From contig JAGBXX010000034.1 of assembly GCA_017629035.1 (NCBI GenBank), positions 1 to 64,000 of the forward strand: a DNA stretch of 64,000 bases, given 5' to 3'. The notes beneath the pieces were generated by a model that was not told where the DNA came from, did not search any database, and saw nothing but the letters and a program-made list of their open reading frames with translations. Both the position numbers and the translations under genes were made by a program. Source of the DNA: Alistipes sp. (GTDB taxonomy: Bacteria > Bacteroidota > Bacteroidia > Bacteroidales > Rikenellaceae). Position 1 is the stretch's first letter. Each line of letters begins with the position of its first letter. Positions 34,364 through 43,505 of this stretch are shown one piece after another.

Positions 34364-35950
34364 ATGAAAATTGCATTAGCGCAGCTAAACTTTACAGTAG
34401 GCGACATCAAGACCAACACCGCTAAGATTATCGAGGCAATCACTCGAGCTAAAACTGAGGGTGCAGACCTTGTTGTATTCCCTGAGTTCGCCATAAGTGG
34501 CACACCAGCCTATGGTCTTCTGACCAAGACCACCTTCCTCACACTCTGCGAGGAGGCTATCGACACTATCGCAACAAAGTGTCGTGGCATAGCTGCCATC
34601 GTCGGCACACCATATCTTACTGACGAGGGCCCTATCAGCGCCGCAGCATATATCGATAGCAAGGGAAATGTTGAGTTTATCGGCAAGCGCCACGTCTCGG
34701 CACGCCGCGAGATGGGCTATATCGTAGGCTCGTCGATTGGCTGCCAGACAATACATATCATGGATAGCAAGCTGCGTGTGGTTGTAGGCGACGACCTCAG
34801 CCGCATGGATGATATCGACGAGGAGGTTGATGCTATCATCTCAATCAACGCACGCCGCTATGGCAAGGGTATCATGACTCGCCGCTTCGACAAGATGAGC
34901 CGTCTTGCGTTCAGCGAGGGCACAACACTCATCCTGATGAACCAGGTGGGTGGCTCGGGCGACATCGTCTACGACGGAACATCGGGTATCCTCAACCAGG
35001 ATGGTCACCTCGTGATGTTGCTCAAGAGCTTCGAGGAGGATTTCCGCATCTTCGACACCAAGGCCGAGAACAAGGCTTTCGATGTACCCTTCACAACATA
35101 CAAGGATCGCAACACGATGCTCTACAAGGCTGCCTGCCTTGGTCTTCGTGACTACTTCCACAAGAATGGCTACACCAAGGCCTGCGTAGGTCTTTCGGGC
35201 GGTATCGACTCGGCTGTTGTTGCCTGCATCGCTGTGGGTGCTTTGGGCAAGGAGAATGTTCGTGTACTGCTCATGCCTTCGCCATTCACACCTAATGAGA
35301 GTGTAGAGGATGCCAAGAAGCTCGCTGAGAACCTCGGCGTAGAGTATAGCGTGCTCCCAATCATCGAGGCATACAACGCTATGGTGGGCACTCTCCAGCC
35401 AGTAATTGGTGGTACAGAGTTTGACGCTACCGAGGAGAATATCCAGACACGTATCCGTACAACGATGCTCATGGCACTTCAAAATAAGACGGGATATATG
35501 TTGCTCAACTCTTCGAACAAGAGCGAGAACGCCCTCGGCTGGTGTACTCTCTATGGCGACACCGCAGGTACGTTCAGCCCTACTGGCGACCTCTACAAGG
35601 GTGAGATCTACGATCTTGCACGATATATCAACGACCACCTCGGCGAGGTTATCCCCAACGAGATTCTCGACAAGGAGCCATCGTCAGAGCTTCGTCCTAA
35701 CCAGAAGGATAGCGACTTCCTGCCTCACTACGAGGTTATCGACGCCATCTTGTTCCGCATGATCGAGAAGAAGCAGCACCGTGAGGAGATTATCAACGCT
35801 GGCTTCGATGCAAATGTTGTGGAGAAGATCCACAAGATGGTTATGGAGAACGAGAAGAAGCGCTACCAGTTCCCACCAGTGCTACGCCTCTCACCATGCG
35901 CCTTTGGCCACGAGTGGCTCATGCCTCTGGTTAACCACTACTGCGACTAA
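34364..35950 (+). CDS. nadE: NAD+ synthetase with degenerate glutaminase domain
   Basis: A 528-residue, two-domain protein. The C-terminal ligase domain (from about 255) has the pyrophosphatase loop SGGIDSA (278-284) and conserved NSSNKSE, and amidates deamido-NAD. The N-terminal nitrilase-like domain normally supplies ammonia from glutamine using a Glu-Lys-Cys triad. E41 (FPE) and K108 (GKRH) are present, but the expected I-C-E-D-L-W nucleophile region reads VVGDDLS with glycine at 142. The glutaminase is thus predicted to be inactive, leaving ammonia as the nitrogen donor. The conserved NQVGG and DGTSG strings remain, so the fold is kept. Confidence 0.92.
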   Translation: MKIALAQLNFTVGDIKTNTAKIIEAITRAKTEGADLVVFPEFAISGTPAYGLLTKTTFLTLCEEAIDTIATKCRGIAAIVGTPYLTDEGPISAAAYIDSKGNVEFIGKRHVSARREMGYIVGSSIGCQTIHIMDSKLRVVVGDDLSRMDDIDEEVDAIISINARRYGKGIMTRRFDKMSRLAFSEGTTLILMNQVGGSGDIVYDGTSGILNQDGHLVMLLKSFEEDFRIFDTKAENKAFDVPFTTYKDRNTMLYKAACLGLRDYFHKNGYTKACVGLSGGIDSAVVACIAVGALGKENVRVLLMPSPFTPNESVEDAKKLAENLGVEYSVLPIIEAYNAMVGTLQPVIGGTEFDATEENIQTRIRTTMLMALQNKTGYMLLNSSNKSENALGWCTLYGDTAGTFSPTGDLYKGEIYDLARYINDHLGEVIPNEILDKEPSSELRPNQKDSDFLPHYEVIDAILFRMIEKKQHREEIINAGFDANVVEKIHKMVMENEKKRYQFPPVLRLSPCAFGHEWLMPLVNHYCD

Positions 35951-35988
35951 TATACAATCCATTCCGCAAAATCCGAGATAAACTATAT

Positions 35989-36153
35989 ATGTCACTCCTA
36001 CGAGTCCTATTAGCTATCTTTTTTCCACCTCTGGCTGTTATAGACCAGGGGTGTGGCTCTTTTCTAATAGTCACACTTCTAAGTCTTTGTGGCTGGGTGC
36101 CAGGTGTGATTGGAGCACTCGTAATCTTGAATAATATAGATAGAACAGTTTAG
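35989..36153 (+). CDS. PMP3/YqaE (UPF0057) family small membrane protein
   Basis: A 54-residue, two-helix hydrophobic protein. The first helix (about 3-18) carries the family signature LAIFFPPLAV, and the second (about 24-48) carries WVPGVIGALVIL, matching the family pattern 'PGiihA'. The tight turn has GCGS, as is common in the family. PMP3/YqaE proteins are stress-linked membrane proteins of unclear mechanism, implicated in cation and membrane-potential homeostasis. It lies 38 nt after nadE and 7 nt before rseC, so it may belong to either unit. Confidence 0.85.
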   Translation: MSLLRVLLAIFFPPLAVIDQGCGSFLIVTLLSLCGWVPGVIGALVILNNIDRTV

Positions 36154-36160
36154 TTGGATT

Positions 36161-36574
36161 ATGAGCAGAATTCAGCACCGAGGCATTGTTGAGAGCCTTG
36201 AGAGCGACGTTGTCAAGGTCAAGGTTCAGAAGGAGTCGGCCTGCGCAGCATGTCATGCCAAGGGTCTCTGTGGCGAGAAGGGAGCCGAGAGAATTATCGA
36301 GGTGCGAACACCCAATGCCCAGGAGTATTGCGTGGGAGAGAGGGTGATAGTAGCACTTGAGCATGGCAAGATGGGGCTCACATCGCTACTCTGGGCATAT
36401 ATATTTCCCTTGATCGTGCTTCTTGGTGTGCTGTTTGGAGCCCATGGTCTCGGTTTTGAGGATGGCACGGCGGCAACAGCCTCGATTGTAGCTACGGCAG
36501 TTTACTACGTTGCAATCTACCTGTTGCGAGGATATTTTGAACGAAAGATAAAATTTACAATTATAAAAGAGTAA
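36161..36574 (+). CDS. rseC: RseC/SoxR-reducing-system protein
   Basis: A 137-residue membrane protein. The N-terminal cytoplasmic domain has clustered cysteines (SACAACHAKGLCG), followed by two TM helices (about 74-96 and 101-122). RseC-family proteins are commonly encoded with Rnf genes in Bacteroidetes and are thought to act in redox control or Rnf assembly. The stop overlaps the rnfB start by one base, making it the first clear member of the rnf operon. Confidence 0.9.
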   Translation: MSRIQHRGIVESLESDVVKVKVQKESACAACHAKGLCGEKGAERIIEVRTPNAQEYCVGERVIVALEHGKMGLTSLLWAYIFPLIVLLGVLFGAHGLGFEDGTAATASIVATAVYYVAIYLLRGYFERKIKFTIIKE

Positions 36575-37458
36575 TGAACGAACTACTATTAACAGTCTTG
36601 ACTCTCAGCGTATTAGGAGCGCTGCTCGCTGTTATTCTATACTTCGTAGCACAGAAGTTTAGAGTAGAGGAGGATCCACGCATTGACGATGTCGAGAAGA
36701 TGCTTCCAGGCGCCAACTGCGGCGGCTGTGGTTTTGCCGGCTGTCGAGCTATGGCCGAGGCCCTTGTGACAAGAGATAATATCTCGTCGCTTAACTGCCC
36801 TGTTGCAGGTGGCGAGGTTATGGGCTCTATCGCAGGCTTCCTTGGCAAGAGCGCTCCACAGCAGAGCCCCAAGGTGGCAACCATGCGTTGTGGCGGCACT
36901 TGTGCCAAGCGCCCCAAGATCAACCACTACGACGGTGCCCTGAGCTGCGCCGTGGTCAACACCTTCTATGTCGGCGAGTCGGGCTGCGCCTTTGGCTGTA
37001 TCGGCTATGGTGACTGTATCGCAGCGTGTAAGTTTGACGCCCTCAAGCTCAACCCTGAGACAGGTCTTGTGGAGGTCGACGTAGATAAGTGTACCGCTTG
37101 TGGAGCATGTGTCAAGGCCTGCCCTAAGGCCCTCATCGAGCTTCGCAAGAAGTGGCCTAAGAACCGTGCTATCTACGTTGCCTGCCGCTCGAAGAACCGT
37201 GGTGCTGTGGTTATGAAGGTATGCAAGGCTGGTTACATCGGCTGTGGCAAGTGCGCCAAGGTGTGTCAGTTCGACGCCATCACCGTCGAGTCAAGCCTGG
37301 CGTATATCGACTCTGAGAAGTGCAAACTCTGTCGCAAGTGCGTGAATGAGTGTCCTACTGGAGCTATTAAGCTTGAGGGCATGGAGCCACTTCCCAAGGA
37401 GCCAAAGGTTGCTGCGCCAAAGCCAGAGGTAAAGGTTGAAACCGCTAAAAACGAGTAA
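36574..37458 (+). CDS. rnfB: Rnf electron-transport complex subunit B
   Basis: A 294-residue FeS subunit that accepts electrons from ferredoxin. A single N-terminal TM helix (about 5-26) precedes the [4Fe-4S] motif ANCGGCGFAGC (C49, C52, C57, plus C75). Several ferredoxin-like C-x2-C-x2-C-x3-CP motifs follow (CTACGACVKACP, CGKCAKVCQ, CKLCRKCVNECP). The Pro/Lys-rich C-terminal tail is typical. It ends 7 nt before the rnfC ATG. Confidence 0.95.
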   Translation: MNELLLTVLTLSVLGALLAVILYFVAQKFRVEEDPRIDDVEKMLPGANCGGCGFAGCRAMAEALVTRDNISSLNCPVAGGEVMGSIAGFLGKSAPQQSPKVATMRCGGTCAKRPKINHYDGALSCAVVNTFYVGESGCAFGCIGYGDCIAACKFDALKLNPETGLVEVDVDKCTACGACVKACPKALIELRKKWPKNRAIYVACRSKNRGAVVMKVCKAGYIGCGKCAKVCQFDAITVESSLAYIDSEKCKLCRKCVNECPTGAIKLEGMEPLPKEPKVAAPKPEVKVETAKNE

Positions 37459-37465
37459 CTTAAGA

Positions 37466-38815
37466 ATGAGAACATTTCCCATAGGCGGTATTCACCCGCA
37501 TGACAACAAGGAGTGGAGCAAAGACCAGGCAATCGAGCGCCTCGAGTTGCCCGACAAGGTTGCCATTCCTATGATTCAACATATCGGAGCGCCATCGACC
37601 CCAGTGGTTAAGAAGGGCGATAAGGTGCTCACAGGTCAGCTTATCGGCCAGAGCGTAGGCTTTGTGTCGGCCAACATCCACTCCTCGGTATCGGGTACGG
37701 TAGTAGATGTCGACGGCTATGCCAATGGTCAGGGCCAGCGTCGCTTGATGGTGGTCATCAAGCGTGAGGGCGACGAGTGGGTTGAGAGCATCGACCGCAG
37801 CCCCGAGCTTAAGCGAGAGTGCACACTCTCATCGGAGGAGATCATTGCCAAGATCAAGGATGCAGGTATCGTAGGTCTTGGTGGTGCTCAGTTCCCCACA
37901 CACGTCAAGCTCACAATCCCCGATGGTCAGAAGGCCGAGGTGCTCGTGATCAACGGCGTGGAGTGCGAGCCATACCTCACATCAGACTACCGCAACATGC
38001 TTGAGCGTGCTGAGGAGATATTGACTGGTGTAGAGATACTTATGCGTGCCGTAAAGGTTGAGCGTGCGGTGATTGGCGTGGAGAACAACAAGCCTGACGC
38101 TGTAGCTCACCTTCGTGAGGTTGCCCAGAAGAACAACTACAAAAATATCGAGATCCTACCACTCAAGGTGCGCTATCCTCAGGGTGGCGAGAAGCAGCTC
38201 ATCGCAGCAGCTACAGGCCGCCAGGTGCCACCTCCACCAGCACTCCCAATCTCTGTGGGCGCTGTGGTGTGCAACGTATCTACTACGATTGCAGTCTACG
38301 AGGCGGTGCAGAAGAACAAGCCTCTTATCGAGCGTGTGGTTACTATCACAGGTAAGGATCTTAAGAGCACACACAACTACCTCGCACGTTTTGGTACTCC
38401 AGTGAGCCGACTCTTCGAGCTCGCAGGACTCCCTGAGGGCGATGTTAAGTTGCTCAATGGTGGCCCTATGATGGGTCGTGCTATTGTCGACATCACAGCA
38501 CCTCTTATCAAGGGTTGCTCGGGTATCACTGTCCTCTCGGGTAAGGAGGCAGCACGTGGCAAGGAGCTCTCATGTATCAAGTGTGGTAAGTGTGTCGAGG
38601 CCTGCCCAATGGGTCTTGAGCCATACTTGCTCTCGAAGCTCGGCAAGTTGCAGAAGTGGGATATGGCCGAGGAGCACTACGCAACAGATTGTATCGAGTG
38701 TGGTTGCTGCTCATATACCTGTCCATCGTATCTCCCACTCCTGGACTACATACGTATTGCCAAGCAGACCGTGATGACAAACATTCGTGCACGTGCAGCA
38801 GCTAATAAGAAGTAA
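37466..38815 (+). CDS. rnfC: Rnf complex subunit C
   Basis: A 449-residue peripheral subunit with a NADH/FMN-binding domain, resembling complex I NuoF. The N-terminus FPIGGIHPHDNK and the strings GVECEPYLT and GGPMMG are family hallmarks. Two ferredoxin motifs are at C370-C373-C376-C380 and C409-C412-C415-C419. The frame runs back to 37436 inside rnfB, but the ATG at 37466 gives the standard N-terminus. The Rnf complex couples ferredoxin:NAD oxidoreduction to Na+ or H+ export. Confidence 0.95.
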   Translation: MRTFPIGGIHPHDNKEWSKDQAIERLELPDKVAIPMIQHIGAPSTPVVKKGDKVLTGQLIGQSVGFVSANIHSSVSGTVVDVDGYANGQGQRRLMVVIKREGDEWVESIDRSPELKRECTLSSEEIIAKIKDAGIVGLGGAQFPTHVKLTIPDGQKAEVLVINGVECEPYLTSDYRNMLERAEEILTGVEILMRAVKVERAVIGVENNKPDAVAHLREVAQKNNYKNIEILPLKVRYPQGGEKQLIAAATGRQVPPPPALPISVGAVVCNVSTTIAVYEAVQKNKPLIERVVTITGKDLKSTHNYLARFGTPVSRLFELAGLPEGDVKLLNGGPMMGRAIVDITAPLIKGCSGITVLSGKEAARGKELSCIKCGKCVEACPMGLEPYLLSKLGKLQKWDMAEEHYATDCIECGCCSYTCPSYLPLLDYIRIAKQTVMTNIRARAAANKK

Positions 38816-38836
38816 AACGAATTCCTATATATAATT

Positions 38837-39790
38837 ATGCAAACACGACTTTTTGCAGCCCCCTCACCCCACATCCATGGTGGCGAGAAGACGCAGCAGA
38901 TCATGGGCGATGTGATCTTGGCCTTGGTGCCAGCTCTCGCCGTATCGTGCTACGTTCTCGGTTGGAGGGTGTTCATGATTACTGCGATATCTGTTGCGAG
39001 TGCTCTTCTATTTGAGTACCTCATACAGCGCTTCTTGCTCAAGGGTCGCACCACTATTGGCGATCTCTCGGCAGTTGTTACAGGTATGCTCCTTGCATTC
39101 AACCTCCCTGTGGGTATTCCATGGTGGATTGTTGTCATCGGCTCGCTCGTAGCCATTGGCATTGGTAAGATGACCTTTGGTGGCTTGGGTTGCAACCCAT
39201 TCAACCCTGCGCTCACAGGTCGTATCTTCCTGCTCATTGCCTACCCAGTGCAGATGACTGATTGGACAACATCGGTGCCCGATGCTATCTCAGGCTCTAC
39301 GATGTTGGCAAATGTCAAGGCTGGAGCCTTGTCGCTAAGCGAGCTCGACTTCGTGTCGTTGCTTGGCGGCCACATGAACGGCTCTATGGGCGAGATTGGT
39401 GCCTTGGCACTCATCCTTGGTGGAGTATACTTGCTCGTGCGTCGAGTTATCACATGGCACATCCCTGTTGCTGTGCTCGGCACAATGGCAATATTTGGCC
39501 TCTCGGTAGCTATCCCTGATGGTGGCGCAACACTCTGGCAGCTACCACTCTTCCACCTCTTGGCTGGTGGTGCTATGCTTGGTGCTATCTTCATGGCCAC
39601 AGACTACTCTACATCGCCTATGACCCACAAGGGTATGATTATCTATGGTGTAGGTATCGGTGTCATCACCATGGTTATCCGTTTGTGGGGTGCATATCCC
39701 GAGGGTATGTCGTTTGCGATATTTATCATGAATGCCGCAACACCTCTTATTAATAAGTATTGTCGTCCTAAGCGCTTCGGCACAAAATAG
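38837..39790 (+). CDS. rnfD: Rnf complex subunit D
   Basis: A 317-residue integral membrane subunit homologous to NqrB. It has many TM helices and the string FGGLGCNPFNPALTGR. The covalent FMN site is DAISGSTML with T155 as the predicted flavinylated threonine; the usual SGAT reads SGST here. It needs an ApbE-type flavin transferase, which is not in this window. Confidence 0.94.
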   Translation: MQTRLFAAPSPHIHGGEKTQQIMGDVILALVPALAVSCYVLGWRVFMITAISVASALLFEYLIQRFLLKGRTTIGDLSAVVTGMLLAFNLPVGIPWWIVVIGSLVAIGIGKMTFGGLGCNPFNPALTGRIFLLIAYPVQMTDWTTSVPDAISGSTMLANVKAGALSLSELDFVSLLGGHMNGSMGEIGALALILGGVYLLVRRVITWHIPVAVLGTMAIFGLSVAIPDGGATLWQLPLFHLLAGGAMLGAIFMATDYSTSPMTHKGMIIYGVGIGVITMVIRLWGAYPEGMSFAIFIMNAATPLINKYCRPKRFGTK

Positions 39791-39799
39791 CAAGAGAAG

Positions 39800-40492
39800 A
39801 TGAAGAGTACATTGAAAAATATGGTCTTGGTGCTTTTCAGCATCACTGCCGTTGCAGCACTCCTCGTGGGCTTGGTGAACAACCTCACCAAGGGCACTAT
39901 CGCAGAGACCGAGCAGCGCAACAAGGATCTTGCAAAGCTCGAGGTATTGCCTAAGTTCGAGGGCGAGGCCGAGTTGCAGGATACTACACGTATGATTGGA
40001 GATTTCAATATCAACGTGACAACAGTTAAGGCTGGTGGCAACCTTGTGGGCTACGCTGTCGAGGCTCCAAGCATCACCAAGAATGGTTATGGCGATCGCA
40101 TCTACCTCATGGTAGGCTTCGTGGAGCAGGAGGGCAAGACAACAATTAGCGGCGTTAAGGTTATCTCACAGAAGGAGACCCCAGGTCTTGGTGCCAATAT
40201 GCTCAACCCTGGCAATAGCCTCGAGAAGAGCGTTCTTGGCATGTCACCTGCAGAGCTCAAGTTCGCAGTAAAGAAGGATAATGGTTCGTTCGACGCACTC
40301 ACAGGCTCGACAATCTCGTCACGCGCCTACGCTAATGCTGTGGAGACAGCCTACGCTGGCTACCTCTGGGCTAAGGGCGAGCTCCCATCCGAGAACGATG
40401 CAGTGTCGGGTGCTACAACAACCACCGAGGCGGCCGAGAATAATAACCAGATGGAGCCTGAGGCTCAGAAAGGAGAGGTAAGCAATGAGTAA
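39800..40492 (+). CDS. rnfG: Rnf complex subunit G
   Basis: A 230-residue subunit with an N-terminal TM helix (about 7-27) and a periplasmic FMN-binding domain. The flavinylation site DALTGSTIS (165-173) points to T171; as in RnfD, a serine replaces the usual alanine of the GAT core. A Glu/Asn-rich C-terminal tail follows. The last 8 bases overlap rnfE. Confidence 0.93.
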   Translation: MKSTLKNMVLVLFSITAVAALLVGLVNNLTKGTIAETEQRNKDLAKLEVLPKFEGEAELQDTTRMIGDFNINVTTVKAGGNLVGYAVEAPSITKNGYGDRIYLMVGFVEQEGKTTISGVKVISQKETPGLGANMLNPGNSLEKSVLGMSPAELKFAVKKDNGSFDALTGSTISSRAYANAVETAYAGYLWAKGELPSENDAVSGATTTTEAAENNNQMEPEAQKGEVSNE

Positions 40493-41066
40493 GCTTCAAC
40501 TTATAACTAAGGGTATCATCAAGGACAACCCAACGTTCGTACTTATCTTGGGTATGTGTCCTACGCTCGGTGTTACATCATCGGCCATCAACGGTATGGG
40601 TATGGGTGTTGCCACAATGGCTGTGCTCATCATGTCGAACATGGTTATCTCTATGATTAAGGGCATCGTTCCTGACAAGGTGCGTATTCCTGTCTTTATC
40701 GTGGTTATCGCCTCGTTTGTTACCATCATCGAGATGTTGATGAAGGCTTATGTCCCTGCGCTCTACGCATCGCTGGGTGTCTTCATCCCACTTATCGTGG
40801 TTAACTGCGTTATCCTGGGTCGTGCCGAGGCCTTCGCTTCGAAGAATGGCATTGTCGACTCAGCACTCGATGGTATTGGCATCGGTCTTGGCTTCACGCT
40901 CTCGCTTACGGTGATTGGCGCTGTGCGTGAGATTCTCGGTGCAGGCTCAATCTTCGGCTACACGTTCGCCGCCGATGTTATGCCACTGCTCTTTATCCTT
41001 GCACCAGGAGGCTTCCTTGTGCTTGGATACCTAATGGTATTGTTTAACAAAATAGCAAAACGATAA
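40485..41066 (+). CDS. rnfE: Rnf complex subunit E
   Basis: A 193-residue hydrophobic subunit with about six TM helices, paralogous to RnfA. It shows the conserved strings NPTFVLILGMCPTLGVT and LIVVNCVILGRAEAFA. The cysteines in GMCP and NCV are expected to bind the membrane-embedded Fe or 2Fe-2S centre shared with RnfA. It starts inside the rnfG end. Confidence 0.95.
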   Translation: MSKLQLITKGIIKDNPTFVLILGMCPTLGVTSSAINGMGMGVATMAVLIMSNMVISMIKGIVPDKVRIPVFIVVIASFVTIIEMLMKAYVPALYASLGVFIPLIVVNCVILGRAEAFASKNGIVDSALDGIGIGLGFTLSLTVIGAVREILGAGSIFGYTFAADVMPLLFILAPGGFLVLGYLMVLFNKIAKR

Positions 41067-41069
41067 GAG

Positions 41070-41720
41070 ATGGTAGAGACTAATATTTCGAAAGAGGTCA
41101 TCCAGGGTTTTGTGGATGGTACGATCAACGTAGAGTCGATCACCCTCTTCGCCGTAGTTATCGGCGCAATCTTCGTTAACAACGTCGTTCTCTCGCAGTT
41201 CTTGGGTATATGTCCATTCCTTGGCGTATCGTCGAAGGTAGATACATCACTTGGTATGGGTATGGCCGTAACCTTTGTTATGGCACTCGCCTCGGTTGTT
41301 ACATGGACGTTGCAGAACTATATATTGGTGCCTTTCGGTATCGAGTATATGCAGACTATCGTCTTTATCTTGGTTATCGCCGCCCTTGTGCAGATGGTCG
41401 AGATTGTGCTTAAGAAGGTATCTCCATCGCTCTATCAGGCACTCGGTATCTTCCTTCCGCTCATCACGACAAACTGTGCCGTGCTCGGTGTGGCAATCAT
41501 CGCCGTGCAGAAGGATTTCGACCTACTAACCAGCGTTGTCTACTCAGTATCAATCGCCGTGGGCTTCGCTATTGCTCTTGTACTCTTTGCGGGTATCCGT
41601 GAGCGTCTGGAGGTCGAGGATGTGCCACAGGGTATGCGTGGTGTGCCTATTGCGCTTATCACTGCAGGCCTGCTCGCCATGGCCTTCATGGGCTTTGCCA
41701 ATGTAGTACCACTCCCCTAA
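41070..41720 (+). CDS. rnfA: Rnf complex subunit A
   Basis: A 216-residue hydrophobic subunit paralogous to RnfE with opposite topology. It has [18 protein letters not shown] and [13 protein letters not shown], again carrying the cysteines for the shared metal site. An N-terminal extension of about 20 residues precedes the usual start; no better internal ATG is present before the first helix. It is the last gene of rseC-rnfBCDGEA, followed by a strong terminator. Confidence 0.95.
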   Translation: MVETNISKEVIQGFVDGTINVESITLFAVVIGAIFVNNVVLSQFLGICPFLGVSSKVDTSLGMGMAVTFVMALASVVTWTLQNYILVPFGIEYMQTIVFILVIAALVQMVEIVLKKVSPSLYQALGIFLPLITTNCAVLGVAIIAVQKDFDLLTSVVYSVSIAVGFAIALVLFAGIRERLEVEDVPQGMRGVPIALITAGLLAMAFMGFANVVPLP

Positions 41721-41735
41721 GGAGTAGATAGAATT

Positions 41736-41770
41736 AAGAAAGGGATGTCAGTTGACATCCCTTTCTTATT
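41736..41770. terminator. bidirectional terminator after rnfA
   Basis: AAGAAAGGGATGTCA (41736-41750) and TGACATCCCTTTCTT (41753-41767) form a near-continuous palindrome with AT-rich flanks. It serves rnfA and the convergent DUF4837 gene. Confidence 0.9.
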
Positions 41771-41780
41771 ATATATACAA

Positions 41781-42755
41781 CTATTTAACTGTATAGATCA
41801 GATACTCGAGTTCGCCCATAAGACCTCGCTGTGCCTCCTCGGGAGCATAGAGAGCAAAGAGAATAGTCTTGATTGTCTGACTCTCATCATCGAGCGTTGA
41901 GAAGCTCACAAACGGGCCACCCATCTGGTCGAAGGTCACCTCCCAGCAGCCACGCATCTCGTACCACACACGGTCGTTGATCACAAGCTCGCTCCAGTAG
42001 ATTGGGGCATTCTGACTGATGGTCATATATGAGCCTGGCTTGTCGCTGTGCACCACGGCAAGCTTGTTTATAAGCATACGCTCAAGCCACTCTCCCGTAA
42101 GATCCGAAGGGTCGGTATACTCAGACGAGAAGGCAAAGATATACTGCGCCTTCTTCTCGTAATCACGCATAAACCAGAGCAGCGAGCGGTCACCACTATT
42201 TGCACGACCAAAGCCAGCAGGAATATGCATATTGAGTCCCAGGTGCTTCTCGAACTGCTCCATGAGCTTGGGGGTGCTACTACGACGGCTGTCGCTTAGT
42301 GAGCGGTTGCGCTCGGCAATCTCAAACAGACCACATATCTCACCACCATGCTCTGCGATATACTCCTTTGCCGCCTCGGCCGTAGGTGCATTTACCGTAA
42401 CGACACACTGGGGACGGGCATATACGTTGTCTGCCACCATGATGCTTGGCTCCTCGTGGGCAACGTTGATATTCACGCTCAGGAGATTTGCATACTTACG
42501 ATCCATGCTGGTAATACGCTGCGGATCACGGTGATCGACAACATAGAAGTAGCTCTCTGGGCGTGGCAGGCCAAGCACACGAGCACCGAGCGAGCGGTAT
42601 ATCACAGAGTCAAGACCTGAGTCCCAAGCCTCATCGGGCGCTATAACAAAGGCCTCGTAGGGCATGCCAATGGCTGTCTTGGTTGGCTGCTGTGGCTTTA
42701 CGGTACAACCGACAAAGGCAAGAATAGCAATAAATGATATAACAAGTCGTTTCAT
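41781..42755 (-). CDS. DUF4837 lipoprotein
   Basis: A 324-residue lipoprotein with lipobox FVGC (C17). The whole length resembles DUF4837, a Bacteroidetes family of unknown function: it has AIGMPYEAFVI near the N-terminus, then 'IPAGFGRANSGDRSLLWFMR' and YEMRGCWEV. The open frame extends ten codons further to 42785, but the ATG at 42755 starts the signal peptide. A -7 element TACCTTTG lies on the minus strand at 42823-42816. Confidence 0.82.
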   Translation of the reverse strand: MKRLVISFIAILAFVGCTVKPQQPTKTAIGMPYEAFVIAPDEAWDSGLDSVIYRSLGARVLGLPRPESYFYVVDHRDPQRITSMDRKYANLLSVNINVAHEEPSIMVADNVYARPQCVVTVNAPTAEAAKEYIAEHGGEICGLFEIAERNRSLSDSRRSSTPKLMEQFEKHLGLNMHIPAGFGRANSGDRSLLWFMRDYEKKAQYIFAFSSEYTDPSDLTGEWLERMLINKLAVVHSDKPGSYMTISQNAPIYWSELVINDRVWYEMRGCWEVTFDQMGGPFVSFSTLDDESQTIKTILFALYAPEEAQRGLMGELEYLIYTVK

Positions 42756-42815
42756 AGGTATGAATTTTATGTTCCTAAAATGCAAATAGCGGGCAACTCA
42801 CCCACTCATATTATA

Positions 42816-42861
42816 CAAAGGTAACCATATTTTTCAAATTGCGAAAAAAAAGTTATTTTTG
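42816..42861. promoter_or_regulatory. divergent -7 elements (DUF4837 gene and deacetylase)
   Basis: Minus-strand TACCTTTG (42823-42816) faces the DUF4837 gene, and plus-strand TATTTTTG (42854-42861) faces the deacetylase gene. Neither has a clear TTG at -33. Confidence 0.45.
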
Positions 42862-42894
42862 CATCGCTTAAGCTATATTAATAGCTAACGATTT

Positions 42895-43503
42895 ATGCGA
42901 ATTGGACCAAGAAACATACTGCGTAGACTCTTTCCTGGCGTTGTCTGGGAGATTAATGACCCCGAGGGTTTGTACCTCACGTTCGACGATGGCCCCACGC
43001 CTGGCGTTACGGAGTGGATACTCAACACCCTTGATAGGTACGACGCCAAAGCCACATTCTTCGTGTTGGGCAAGAATGTGGAGCTCTATCCCGACCTCTA
43101 CCAGATGATTCTCGACCGTGGACACAAAGTGGGTAACCACACCTACTCACACCAGAAGGGGTGGGGAATGACCTTAGAGCGCTATGTCGAGGATGTAGAC
43201 CTTGCGGGCGACATGGTCCATAGCGAGCTCTATCGCCCACCATACGGGCAGATTACCCAGACACAGCTGCGCACAATTCTGCAACGCTACCGTGTGGTGA
43301 TGTGGAATGTGCTGAGCCGTGACTACAACAGACATATCACGCCCAAGAAGTGTCTGCGTGGCACACTCAAGGGTCTGCGTGGCGGCGATATAGTGTCGCT
43401 GCATGATAGCGCTAAGTCTTTTAGAAACACGAGCTACGTGCTGCCACAGCTGCTGCGCAAGGCACGTGAAATGGGTCTTGAGTGTAAAATCTTAGAGTTG
43501 TAA
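42895..43503 (+). CDS. Polysaccharide deacetylase (NodB/CE4 family)
   Basis: A 202-residue single-domain CE4 enzyme. Visible NodB motifs are TFDDGPTPG (D31, D32), HTYSH (H82-x3-H86), RPPYG (114-118) and VSLHDS. These supply the general base, metal ligands and catalytic His. No signal peptide or TM helix is obvious, although similar short Bacteroidetes forms exist. The substrate is likely an N-acetylated glycan such as peptidoglycan. It is 2 nt before ubiX. Confidence 0.9.
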   Translation: MRIGPRNILRRLFPGVVWEINDPEGLYLTFDDGPTPGVTEWILNTLDRYDAKATFFVLGKNVELYPDLYQMILDRGHKVGNHTYSHQKGWGMTLERYVEDVDLAGDMVHSELYRPPYGQITQTQLRTILQRYRVVMWNVLSRDYNRHITPKKCLRGTLKGLRGGDIVSLHDSAKSFRNTSYVLPQLLRKAREMGLECKILEL

Positions 43504-43505
43504 CT

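Noticed and set aside
34841..35638. 265-residue minus-strand frame inside nadE
   Set aside because: Antisense shadow of a conserved enzyme; no promoter or motif.
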